From positions 5,208,001-5,272,000 of the forward strand of contig NZ_AP022579.1 of NCBI RefSeq assembly GCF_010731295.1: DNA of 64,000 nucleotides, in the 5' to 3' direction. Positions 8,884-16,345 of this stretch are shown here, piece after piece. Origin of the DNA: Mycolicibacterium boenickei (GTDB taxonomy: Bacteria > Actinomycetota > Actinomycetes > Mycobacteriales > Mycobacteriaceae). Every line of letters starts with the position of its first letter. The stretch's first letter is position 1. The position numbers and the translations under genes were made by a program. The notes beneath the pieces were generated by a model. The model saw nothing but the letters and a program-made list of their open reading frames with translations. It was not told the origin of the DNA and made no database searches.

Positions 8884-9747
8884 ATGACTGCAGGAACCGA
8901 CCAGACCGGGACAACCGAACTGGCGCATGGGTTCTGTTTCGGCGAGGGACCGCGGTGGTTCGAAGGTCTGCTGTGGTTTTCCGACATGCTGGGCGAAGCC
9001 GTCCACACGGTCACGCTGTCGGGCGCCATGACCACTCTGCCCGTCCCCGGTCATTCCCCGTCCGGATTGGGATTTCGGCCTGACGGCACCCTGCTGATCG
9101 TGTCCACCCAGCGCCGGCAGGTACTGCGCTACGACGGCGACACCGTCGAACTGCTGGTCGATCTCAGCGACCTGGTCCCCGCGGCGCTCGGTGACATGGT
9201 GGTCGACGAGCACGGCCGGGCCTACGTCGGCTCCCAGGCCCGTGCCGGCGGGGTGATCGTGCGCGTCGACCCGGACAGCACCACGACGATCGTCGCCGAT
9301 CAGCTCGACTTCCCCAACGGCATGGTGATCGCCCCGGACGGCACCACCCTGATCGTCGCGGAGTCCACCGCGCGACGGCTCAGCGCTTTCACGATCGGTG
9401 CCGACGGCGGCCTCGGCGACCGGCGGGTGTTCGCCGAGGGGCTCGACGGCCCGCCGGACGGCCTCGCGATCGACGCCGAGGGCGGGGTGTGGGCGGCATT
9501 GACGTTGGCGCAGGAGTTTCAGCGTTTCGGCCCGGACGGCTCGGTCACCGATCGCATCGACGCCGACGGGCGCACCGCGATCGCGTGCGCCCTTGGCGGT
9601 GTCGAGGGACGCACCCTGTTCATGGTCACCACCACCGACGCCTATCCAGAACGGCTCGTCGGCACCAAGCTGTCGCGGGTCGACGCGCTGATGGTCGAAA
9701 CTCCCGCACCGGGCGATCATGACGCCGGCCACCATCACCACCACTGA
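8884..9747 (+). CDS. SMP-30/gluconolactonase-family lactonase
   Basis: 287-residue six-bladed beta-propeller of the SMP-30/gluconolactonase/LRE family (metal-dependent lactone hydrolases). Support: FGEGPRWFEGLLWFSD with the metal-ligand Glu, LDFPNGMVIAPDG with the Asn, and GPPDGLAIDAEGGVW with the Asp. I prefer the ATG at 8884 because AAAGG lies at normal spacing; the in-frame GTG at 8878 is too close to it. The C-terminus is a natural His tract (GHHHHH). Likely co-transcribed with the thioesterase-like gene 9 bp downstream. It may open a lactone formed in the pathway. Confidence 0.85.
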   Translation: MTAGTDQTGTTELAHGFCFGEGPRWFEGLLWFSDMLGEAVHTVTLSGAMTTLPVPGHSPSGLGFRPDGTLLIVSTQRRQVLRYDGDTVELLVDLSDLVPAALGDMVVDEHGRAYVGSQARAGGVIVRVDPDSTTTIVADQLDFPNGMVIAPDGTTLIVAESTARRLSAFTIGADGGLGDRRVFAEGLDGPPDGLAIDAEGGVWAALTLAQEFQRFGPDGSVTDRIDADGRTAIACALGGVEGRTLFMVTTTDAYPERLVGTKLSRVDALMVETPAPGDHDAGHHHHH

Positions 9748-9756
9748 CGGGTAGAC

Positions 9757-10578
9757 ATGTCTGACTCTTACTACGAACTGATCGACGAGAACGACGCGAT
9801 CGGGGAGAAGTTCCGTGCGACCGATATGGCCCGGGGTACCTGGTCGGCGGCGATCCAGCATGGCGCGCCGGTGTCGGCATTGCTAGTGCGGGCATTGGAA
9901 CGCTGCGAGCACCGCGCCGACACCCGGCTGAGCCGGGTGGCCATCGATCTGATGGGCGGAGTTCCCTCCGAAGGCGACCTGTGGGTGCGCGCGCAATTGG
10001 AACGGCCCGGCAAACAGATCGAGCTGGTCAGCGCCGAAATGCTGGCTCTCGGGCCCGATGGTGAGCCCCGGGTGGTGGCGCGTGCCAGCGGCTGGCGAAT
10101 GTTGCAACTGGACACCACCGCGGTAGCGCATACCGGCGTCGAGCCGCTACCTCCACTCGAGCAGGCTCGCAGCCGTGACATGGCCAAGAACTGGGCGCCC
10201 AACTACGTGCACAGCGTGGATTGGCGCTGGCTTACGGTGCCGCAGGCGCCCGGCCCGGGCGAGTCGTGGCTCAAGCCGACGGTCGACGTGGTCAAGGGTG
10301 AACCGATGACGCCGTTGCAGCGGTTGTTCGCGGTGGCCGACGACGCCAACGGCATCGGCTCCAAAATCGACATCCGCAAGTGGACGTTCCTCAACACCGA
10401 TCTGGTGGTGCACATCCACCGGGTGCCCGACGGTGAGTGGATCGGCATCCGCGCCGACACCAACTACGGACCCGACGGCATCGGCGCCACGGTGGGCACA
10501 CTGTTCGACCAGACCGGCGCGGTGGGGGCGATCCAGCAGTCGGTGCTGGTGCGCCCGCGCCCACCCAAGCGTTCTTAG
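9757..10578 (+). CDS. Acyl-CoA thioesterase-like double hot-dog protein
   Basis: 273 residues with the tandem hot-dog layout of TesB-like/'thioesterase family' proteins. The N-terminal half has VSALLVRALE and DLMGGVPSEGDLWVRA; the C-terminal half has KWTFLNTDLVVHIHRVPDGEW and a final Gly/Gln-rich strand. Such proteins hydrolyse acyl-CoA thioesters, or bind them without activity when catalytic residues are lost. It follows the lactonase by 9 bp with a GGGTAG purine run before the ATG. It ends in front of a strong hairpin and converges on the hydroxy-acid oxidase. Confidence 0.75.
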   Translation: MSDSYYELIDENDAIGEKFRATDMARGTWSAAIQHGAPVSALLVRALERCEHRADTRLSRVAIDLMGGVPSEGDLWVRAQLERPGKQIELVSAEMLALGPDGEPRVVARASGWRMLQLDTTAVAHTGVEPLPPLEQARSRDMAKNWAPNYVHSVDWRWLTVPQAPGPGESWLKPTVDVVKGEPMTPLQRLFAVADDANGIGSKIDIRKWTFLNTDLVVHIHRVPDGEWIGIRADTNYGPDGIGATVGTLFDQTGAVGAIQQSVLVRPRPPKRS

Positions 10579-10586
10579 GTCCACGA

Positions 10587-10638
10587 AACGTGAGCTTGTT
10601 GTCGAGAATCCACGGAAAATCGACAACCAGCTCACGTT
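10587..10638. terminator. Long-stem hairpin between convergent genes
   Basis: Two 19-nt arms (10587-10605 and 10620-10638) complementary at 18 of 19 positions around a 14-nt loop. The left arm reads AACGTGAGCTTGTTGTCGA. There is no U-tract. It sits 9 bp after the thioesterase stop and could end transcription from both sides. The rest of the 231-bp gap (to 10809) shows no gene. Confidence 0.6.
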
Positions 10639-10809
10639 CGACGTACAGCTCGACGACGAACACCAGCCGCTTCTCCCCTGATGCAACCCCGCGATCACCT
10701 TCGCGGCATTGTCGATCCTGCCGACAGCGTCGACGGTGATCTCCGGTGCCGGCGTAGTCATCAACACCTCGGATTGCAGTCAGTATCAAGCAGAAATCCG
10801 AGATTTAAG

Positions 10810-11988
10810 TCACTTCAGGGTGTTTCGGACGTGTGAAGCGGTCAGGTCGGCCACCCTCGACACGCCCATCAAGGTCAGCGTCGAGCGCATCTCGGCGGCG
10901 AGGATGTCGAGCACCGCGGCGACCCCGGCGCCACCGGCCGCGGCCAGCCCGTAGATGTACGGCCGGCCGATCATCACCGCGTCGGCGCCGAGGGCCAGCG
11001 CGGTGACCACGTCGGTGCCACACCGCACGCCGCTGTCGAGCAGCACGGTGGCGCGGTCACCAACGGCGTCGGCGATGTCGGGCAACGCATCGATCGAGGC
11101 GACCGCTCCGTTGAGTTGGCGCCCACCGTGATTGGACACCACCACCCCGGTGGCGCCCACCTCATCGACCGCACGCACCGCGTCGTCGGGCTCCAACACA
11201 CCCTTGACCACGAACGGGCCGTCCCAGCGCTCACGCAGCGCGACCACGTCACGCCAGCTCAGGTCGGGCCGGATCCGCCGGTTCTGGATGCCGACGGATT
11301 CCACCGCACCCTTGGCGCCCGCGGTGTGGGTGAGGCTGCGCATCGTCATGCGCTGGTATCGCAGCAACCCGTACCACCAGGCCGGCCGGATCGCGGCGTC
11401 GGCGATGCGGCGCGGCGTGAGGATGGGCGGGTGCCCCATGCCGGTGCGCCGCTCCCCCGTCCGGTTGCCCTGCACCGGAACGTCGACGGTCACCACCAGG
11501 GTGCGATATCCGGCGCCGCGGGCCCGGCTGAGCATGGAATCCGAGAACGGGCCGTCGCCCCAGGGATACAGCTGGAACCAATGATCGGCCGAGGTTCCCG
11601 CGGCCACCTCCTCGATCGAGTACGACGACGCCGTCGACAGTGTCAGCCGGGTCCCGGCCCGCTCGGCGGCCTGCGCCGCAGCCAGCTCACCCGACCAGTG
11701 CGCCAGACCGGTGAGCCCGGTGGGGGCCAGCAGCACCGGCAGGTCGAATCGCTGCCCGTCGATCGTCACACCCAGGTCAGCGCCGGAGTGTCCGGACAGA
11801 ACCCGTTGGCGTAGAGACCAATTCGCAAACGCCGTGCGGTTCGCGTGCAGCGTGCGCTCGTCATCGGCGCCGCCGTCCAGATAGGCCCACACCATCTCGG
11901 GCAGGGCCCGGCGGGCGGCCCGCCGGTAGTCCTCGATGCTGACCAGTGGCACCGGGGTACGCAGCCGGTACGAGAAGGCCGGGCTCAT
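10810..11988 (-). CDS. FMN-dependent alpha-hydroxy-acid oxidase/dehydrogenase
   Basis: 392-residue TIM-barrel flavoenzyme of the lactate/glycolate/mandelate oxidase family. The active-site signature is SNHGGRQLNG, followed by the phosphate-binding region GTDVVTALALGADAVMIGRPY. The N-terminus after the chosen ATG (11988, overlapping the upstream stop as ATGA) is MSPAFSYRLRTPVPLVSIEDYRRAARRALP without membrane segments; the open frame extends upstream but reads antisense-like sequence. It oxidises a 2-hydroxy acid to a 2-oxo acid. Pairing with the cyclase-family hydrolase suggests a hydroxy-acid intermediate, which could feed the HpaI aldolase. Confidence 0.88.
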   Translation of the reverse strand: MSPAFSYRLRTPVPLVSIEDYRRAARRALPEMVWAYLDGGADDERTLHANRTAFANWSLRQRVLSGHSGADLGVTIDGQRFDLPVLLAPTGLTGLAHWSGELAAAQAAERAGTRLTLSTASSYSIEEVAAGTSADHWFQLYPWGDGPFSDSMLSRARGAGYRTLVVTVDVPVQGNRTGERRTGMGHPPILTPRRIADAAIRPAWWYGLLRYQRMTMRSLTHTAGAKGAVESVGIQNRRIRPDLSWRDVVALRERWDGPFVVKGVLEPDDAVRAVDEVGATGVVVSNHGGRQLNGAVASIDALPDIADAVGDRATVLLDSGVRCGTDVVTALALGADAVMIGRPYIYGLAAAGGAGVAAVLDILAAEMRSTLTLMGVSRVADLTASHVRNTLK

Positions 11989-12893
11989 TTGATGGCGATG
12001 GGCGTGACCGGCGAACCGACGGCATTGCTGATGTGCAGCGGCGGCGCCACGAACAGGAAGCTCCACACACCGTCGTCCGCGCAGTCGGCGGCCAGCGCGT
12101 CCAGGTCGAGGATCTCGGCCAGCGGCATCCCCATGTCACGGATCAGGATGCAGTGCAGCGGCAGCGTCTCGCCCGTCTCACTGGGGATCACCTCGATGGC
12201 CCAGTTGTCGCTGCCCACCGCCGCCACCGAACGCGAATACAACCAGCGGGCACAGTGGATGCTCAGGCCCGGCTCGGTGGACATCCAGCCGTCACGGCCC
12301 TGCGCCAGCAGCCGGCCCCGCCAGCCGGTACGCACGAGCAGGAAGTCGGCCTCGCCGACGGTCACGCCCTGCGCCGCTTCGGCAGCCTCGAGATCGGCCG
12401 GGGTGATCGCGGTGCCGCCTTCGAGCCAGTCCACGCCGTGCAACCGGGCGATGTCGAGCAGTACCCCGCGCCCGGCGATCTTGTCGGTGAAGGCATCCAC
12501 CGCCAGTTGCCGGGCTCCGGCGCGAGTACCGACCTGCTCGGCGGAGTGCCCGTTGTAGAGCTTGCCGTCGTAGCCGACGTGCGACAGCGCATCCCACTGG
12601 GTGCCGGATTGCAGCGGCATGATGATCCAGTCGTCGGCGACCTGCAGACCGTGCGGATCAAAGTCGCTGTGTTGCATCGACATCAGGTGCACTGGGTTGT
12701 TCCTCCCGCCGACACCGCTCTGCGGCCCGTCCTTGCCCACCGGGATGCTCAACTGAAATACCTTGCCGGAACGAACCTCGCGGGCCGCCGCCGCAACATG
12801 ATACGGCTGCACGAGGTTGAGGGTGCCGATCTGGTCATCGGGTCCCCATTTGCCCCAGTTCGACAGTTCACGGCCGAGATCCTTGAAATCCAC
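11985..12893 (-). CDS. Cyclase-family (kynurenine-formamidase-like) hydrolase
   Basis: 302-residue member of the cyclase superfamily, metal-dependent hydrolases that include kynurenine formamidase and isatin hydrolase. The usual HxGTHxDxPxH signature appears in diverged form as SGTQWDALSHVGYDG, so some metal ligands differ. The N-terminal GKWGPDDQIGTLN and C-terminal FLFVAPPLHI segments are typical of the long ~300-residue subgroup. The GTG start at 12893 lies 2 nt from the TGTAAA half of site B, leaving no room for a Shine-Dalgarno; a leaderless message or a slightly different start is possible. Confidence 0.8.
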   Translation of the reverse strand: MDFKDLGRELSNWGKWGPDDQIGTLNLVQPYHVAAAAREVRSGKVFQLSIPVGKDGPQSGVGGRNNPVHLMSMQHSDFDPHGLQVADDWIIMPLQSGTQWDALSHVGYDGKLYNGHSAEQVGTRAGARQLAVDAFTDKIAGRGVLLDIARLHGVDWLEGGTAITPADLEAAEAAQGVTVGEADFLLVRTGWRGRLLAQGRDGWMSTEPGLSIHCARWLYSRSVAAVGSDNWAIEVIPSETGETLPLHCILIRDMGMPLAEILDLDALAADCADDGVWSFLFVAPPLHISNAVGSPVTPIAIK

Positions 12894-12924
12894 GCTTTAC
12901 AGAATTGCACATTATTGTCAACAT
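12893..12924 (-). promoter_or_regulatory. Island operator, site B
   Basis: Half sites on the plus strand are CGCTTTACA (12893-12901) and TGTCAACAT (12916-12924), with the same 14-bp spacing as the other copies. Read on the minus strand this is TTGACA-N14-TGTAAA. It fills the whole gap between the divergent cyclase and P450 genes and touches both start codons, so binding here would block both. Confidence 0.6.
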
Positions 12925-14152
12925 GACAGCTATGTCCGCCGCCCATTTTCCGTTGTTGTCGTTCGACACCACCGACCCTGCTTTCGTCGCCGATCCATGG
13001 GCGCGCTACCGCGAGATCCGCGCCTTGGGCGGAGTGGTGTTCAACGAGCGGATCAACCGCTGGATGGTCGGCGACTTCGATCTGGTCAAGCAGATCCTCA
13101 GCGCACCTTCACGGTTCGGGTCGGAACGCGGCCAGGTCGAGCACGCGGCGGTGTTCGGCGGCCCGACGATGGAGTTCTACGACGGCCCGCACCACGACCA
13201 GATCCGATCGATCTGGTCGGGCGATTTCCGTCCGAGGACATTGGCGCGGCTACGTCCGGTGATCACCGACATCGTGCGGGCCCGGTTGGAGCCGGTCGAC
13301 GCGAGGCTGCGGGACGGGGAAACCGTCGAGATCGTCTCGGAGCTCACCCGGGGCATCCCAACGGAGGTGATCGCGCACATGCTCGGGGTGGAGCCGGAGA
13401 TGGTCGACCAGTTCACCTCGTGGAGCGACGCGATGGGCGCGTCTGCGGAGGGTTACAGCATGCCGGGCGCGCACGGTGCCGAGTTGATCGCGGCCGGGAG
13501 ACACGCTACGGCCCAATTGAATTCCTACATTCGTGAGCAGTTGCCGGTCCGGGGCTGCCCGGCCGAGGGCAGTTGGGACCTGATCGGGACGATGGTCGGC
13601 CACCAATATGCGTGTGAGCACATGACCGAACAGGAGATCGTCGCGAGCAACACCCAGTTGGTGTTCGCCGGCAACGAGACCACCGCCAAGCTGCTCGCCC
13701 AGATCGTCGCGACACTGGCCAACCATCCGGAGCAACGCCGAATCCTGCAGTCAGATCGCAACTTGGCCCTCGACGCGGTGGAAGAGGTGCACCGCTTGGA
13801 AACCGTGTCACACTCGATCTTCCGCGATGTCGTCGGCGACGGTGTGACGGTCGGTGACGTCGCCGTGGCCGACGGTGAGCGGATCACCCTGTTGCTGGGA
13901 GCGGCGAACCGAGACCCGCGACGCTGGGACCGCCCCGACGACTTCGATGTCACCCGCCGCAAGCTGTCGCATCTGGGGTTCGCGTTCGGCCTGCACAGCT
14001 GCCTCGGGATGAACCTGGCCCGTCTGGAGGCGCAGATCTTCCTCGAGGAGCTGATCGACACCGTGGGTGACTGGCAACTGGCGGCCCCGCTGGACTACGG
14101 CACCAACTACACGGTGCGCGGTCCGGGCCGGGTGCTGGTGGCGGCGGCCTGA
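12923..14152 (+). CDS. Cytochrome P450
   Basis: 409-residue P450. The I helix has AGNETT and the heme loop reads FAFGLHSCLG with the axial Cys. The sequence begins MTAMSAAHFPLLSFDTTDPAF; the ATG at 12923 and one at 12932 are both possible and neither has a convincing Shine-Dalgarno, because operator site B runs up to the start. It is monocistronic and ends 17 bp before the hairpin at 14170, converging on the ferredoxin. The substrate is unknown, but it shares the island operator with the other oxidative genes. Confidence 0.92.
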   Translation: MTAMSAAHFPLLSFDTTDPAFVADPWARYREIRALGGVVFNERINRWMVGDFDLVKQILSAPSRFGSERGQVEHAAVFGGPTMEFYDGPHHDQIRSIWSGDFRPRTLARLRPVITDIVRARLEPVDARLRDGETVEIVSELTRGIPTEVIAHMLGVEPEMVDQFTSWSDAMGASAEGYSMPGAHGAELIAAGRHATAQLNSYIREQLPVRGCPAEGSWDLIGTMVGHQYACEHMTEQEIVASNTQLVFAGNETTAKLLAQIVATLANHPEQRRILQSDRNLALDAVEEVHRLETVSHSIFRDVVGDGVTVGDVAVADGERITLLLGAANRDPRRWDRPDDFDVTRRKLSHLGFAFGLHSCLGMNLARLEAQIFLEELIDTVGDWQLAAPLDYGTNYTVRGPGRVLVAAA

Positions 14153-14169
14153 CGCCTCGGCCGCTCAAT

Positions 14170-14216
14170 GGCCAGTTGTGACACACGTTCTGCGAAATTG
14201 CGTGGCATAACTGGCC
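14170..14216. terminator. Hairpin between convergent P450 and ferredoxin genes
   Basis: Arms GGCCAGTT (14170-14177) and AACTGGCC (14209-14216), with further partial pairing inside (CACG with CGTG). No U-tract on either strand. It lies between two convergent stops (14152 and 14229). Confidence 0.5.
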
Positions 14217-14228
14217 GCTCGACGGGAA

Positions 14229-14426
14229 TCAGCCCAACATCCGCAATGCGGAAGCCGGGCATTGAGTCACGGCCTGCCGCAACCGTTCCCGGTCGCTCTC
14301 CGGGTGATCGTCGCCGTGGATGCGCACCCAGCCCTCGTCGGAAACCTCGAACACGTCCTCGGCGATCGACTCGCAGATACCGTGCCCGGTGCACTTGCCC
14401 AGATCGACTTCGACACGCATCTTCAC
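14229..14426 (-). CDS. P450-associated 3Fe-4S-type ferredoxin
   Basis: 65-residue ferredoxin (MKMRVEVDLGKCTGHGIC...). Cluster ligands are C12, C18 and a C-terminal CP, in the pattern CxxHxxCxnCP, with His where a fourth Cys would bind. This pattern is typical of mycobacterial P450 redox partners. It starts 5 bp (GTG 14426) or 11 bp (ATG 14420) after the stop of the P450 upstream and should be co-translated with it. It is the only ferredoxin in the island, so it may serve all three P450s. No ferredoxin reductase is seen nearby. Confidence 0.88.
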   Translation of the reverse strand: MKMRVEVDLGKCTGHGICESIAEDVFEVSDEGWVRIHGDDHPESDRERLRQAVTQCPASALRMLG

Positions 14427-14431
14427 GAGAC

Positions 14432-15688
14432 CTACGCGAGGTGCGCGGGCACGCGCTTGATGCCGTGGACGAAACTGCTGTACAGCAGTTCGGGCTCGCC
14501 GAATTCGACGGTCTTCAGCCGGGTCAGCAACTCGCGGAACAAATGTCGCAGCTCGGTCTTGGCCAGCTGGTTGCCCAGGCAGAAGTGCGGACCGCCACCA
14601 CCGAACCCAATTTGCGGGTTGGGCGAACGGCTCAGGTCGAAACGCTGCGGGTCGGCGAACACCGACTCGTCCCGGTTGCCCGAGCAGTAGAACAGCCCGA
14701 CCTTGTCCCCGGCCCTGATCTGCTGACCGGCCAACTCGACATCCTCGGTGGCGTGCCGGGCGAACTGGATCACCGGCGTGGCCCACCGCACGAATTCCTC
14801 GGTGGCCAGGCCGATCCGGTTGTCGAAATCCTCCAGCAGCCAATCCTTTTGGTCCGGGTTGGCGGCCAGCGCCATCATCGCGTGGGTGGTGGTCTGCTTG
14901 GTGGTGTCGTTGCCCGCGGAGGCCAGCAGGATCAGGAATGCCCCGATCTCCTCATCGGTCAGCCGATGGCCGTCCACCTCGGCGTTGACGATGCTGGTCA
15001 TCAGGTCGTCGCCGGGATTGGCCCGCCGGAACTTGGCCAGCTCCACCCCGGTGTTCGAGATCAGCATGATCTCGTTGATGGTGGCCATGGCGCGTTCCTC
15101 GAGCGACGAGTACTCGTCATCGCTCATGCTGAACAACTTCTCGGCGGCCTTGGCCAGGGCCGGTTGATCGGCAGTGGGCACACCGAGCATGTCGGAGATG
15201 GTGCGCATGGGCAGCTGCGCCGAGCAGGCTTCGACGAAGTCGACGTCTCCGGCACCGATCAGGTCGTCGACGACAGCGACGGCGTTGCGGTGAATCTGCT
15301 CTTCGATCTTGCGCACATTGCGCGGGGTGAACGCCGAGCTGATCAGGCGCCGATAGGTGGTGTGCTCGGGCGGATCCATCATCAGGAAGAAGGTGGCGAA
15401 CTTCTGCACGTCGGCAGGCATCGGATCGAGCGCAACACCCTTGGTCGAGGTGAACAGCTCGGGATTCTGGCTGACGAACTGGATGTCGGCGCGGCGGGTA
15501 ATCGCCCAGAAGCCGGGCTCCTCCACGTCGAACAGTGTCGACAGCGGCTCATGCCAACTCAAGCCTTCACCCGCGCGCAGCTGCGCGAACGTCTCGTCAC
15601 GCTCGGCGAACGGCCGGCTCCAGAAATCGTGCGACGTGATGTCGAATGGGCTGTATTCGCGTGCCTGCGGTGAGCTGGCAACTGTCAC
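14432..15688 (-). CDS. Cytochrome P450 (CYP124/125/142-like)
   Basis: 418-residue P450. The I helix is AGNDTT and the heme loop FGGGGPHFCLGNQLAKTE; the C-terminus is HGIKRVPAHLA. The GGGGPHFCLG loop and the FxRLISSAFTP-like C-helix region recall the mycobacterial sterol/alkyl-chain hydroxylases CYP124, CYP125 and CYP142, though I cannot assign a family number. The GTG at 15688 follows AGGAGGG at 7 nt; the longer open frame upstream is antisense to the TetR gene. Operon with the ferredoxin, divergent from the TetR across site C. Confidence 0.9.
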   Translation of the reverse strand: MTVASSPQAREYSPFDITSHDFWSRPFAERDETFAQLRAGEGLSWHEPLSTLFDVEEPGFWAITRRADIQFVSQNPELFTSTKGVALDPMPADVQKFATFFLMMDPPEHTTYRRLISSAFTPRNVRKIEEQIHRNAVAVVDDLIGAGDVDFVEACSAQLPMRTISDMLGVPTADQPALAKAAEKLFSMSDDEYSSLEERAMATINEIMLISNTGVELAKFRRANPGDDLMTSIVNAEVDGHRLTDEEIGAFLILLASAGNDTTKQTTTHAMMALAANPDQKDWLLEDFDNRIGLATEEFVRWATPVIQFARHATEDVELAGQQIRAGDKVGLFYCSGNRDESVFADPQRFDLSRSPNPQIGFGGGGPHFCLGNQLAKTELRHLFRELLTRLKTVEFGEPELLYSSFVHGIKRVPAHLA

Positions 15689-15737
15689 GGTGTTCCCTCC
15701 TGCACGGGCGTCCGACAACGGTGTCGCGCCACGAATT

Positions 15738-15769
15738 AGCGTGACAGTTCGTCGATAGTTTGTAAAGCT
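15738..15769 (+). promoter_or_regulatory. Island operator, site C
   Basis: Half sites AGCGTGACA (15738-15746) and TGTAAAGCT (15761-15769) with 14 bp between them. It lies between the divergent P450-ferredoxin operon and the first TetR gene, 6 nt before that regulator's ATG. This position fits autoregulation together with control of the P450. Confidence 0.68.
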
Positions 15770-15775
15770 GTGGGC

Positions 15776-16309
15776 ATGGCGGAAATCGCGTCCACAGATG
15801 ACGACGGCAGTACCCGAGGACGGATCCTGGCCGCCACCGCGGAGGTGCTCGGCGCCAACGGCATGACCAAGCTCAGCCTGTCCGAGGTGGCTTCGCAGGC
15901 CGGTGTTTCCCGCCCCACGCTCTACCGCTGGTTCGCTTCCAAGCAGGAACTGCTCGATGCATTCGTGGTGTGGGAGCGCAAGTACTACGAACAGGCCGTG
16001 GCCCAGGCCTCCGCCGACCTGCCCGACGACGAACACCTGGATGCCGCGCTGCGGACGGTGGTCGAGTACCAGCAGTCCTACCCGGGACTGCGCATGGTCG
16101 ACATCGAACCCGAGCACGTCATCAAGCGGCTCGCTCAGGTGATCCCGCAAATGCGGGACCGCCTGCAACGCCTGACCACCGGGCCGGATGCCGACATCGC
16201 CGCGGCCACCGCGGTGCGGGTGGCCGTCTGCCACTACCTGGTGCGCAGCGACGACGCCGACGACTTCCTCGCGCAGCTGCGCCATGCCGCTCGGGTGAAA
16301 CACCACTGA
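15776..16309 (+). CDS. TetR-family regulator 1 of the catabolic island
   Basis: 177-residue TetR protein. The N-terminal HTH contains TKLSLSEVASQAGVSRPTLYRWFASKQELLDAF; the C-terminal ligand domain includes VVEYQQSYPGLRMVDIEPEHVI. It is strikingly similar along its whole length to the regulator at 20964, so the two arose by duplication and should recognise similar DNA. The ATG at 15776 is preferred; a GTG 6 bp upstream also fits. Site C lies right before it. The GH3 gene follows 36 bp downstream and may be co-transcribed. The ligand is presumably a pathway intermediate, possibly a CoA thioester, as for many mycobacterial catabolic TetRs. Confidence 0.88.
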   Translation: MAEIASTDDDGSTRGRILAATAEVLGANGMTKLSLSEVASQAGVSRPTLYRWFASKQELLDAFVVWERKYYEQAVAQASADLPDDEHLDAALRTVVEYQQSYPGLRMVDIEPEHVIKRLAQVIPQMRDRLQRLTTGPDADIAAATAVRVAVCHYLVRSDDADDFLAQLRHAARVKHH

Positions 16310-16345
16310 CCTGGGGTTGACGCGCCCGGCGCTACCCTGGGCTCG

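Noticed and set aside
8809..9861. Long open frame extending the NIPSNAP-like protein upstream to 585 residues
   Set aside because: It reads antisense through the whole lactonase gene, and the homologous region begins at the ATG at 8808 with a ribosome-binding site.
15689..16306. Upstream extension of the minus-strand P450 to 624 residues
   Set aside because: It is antisense to the TetR gene; the GTG at 15688 has a strong AGGAGGG.
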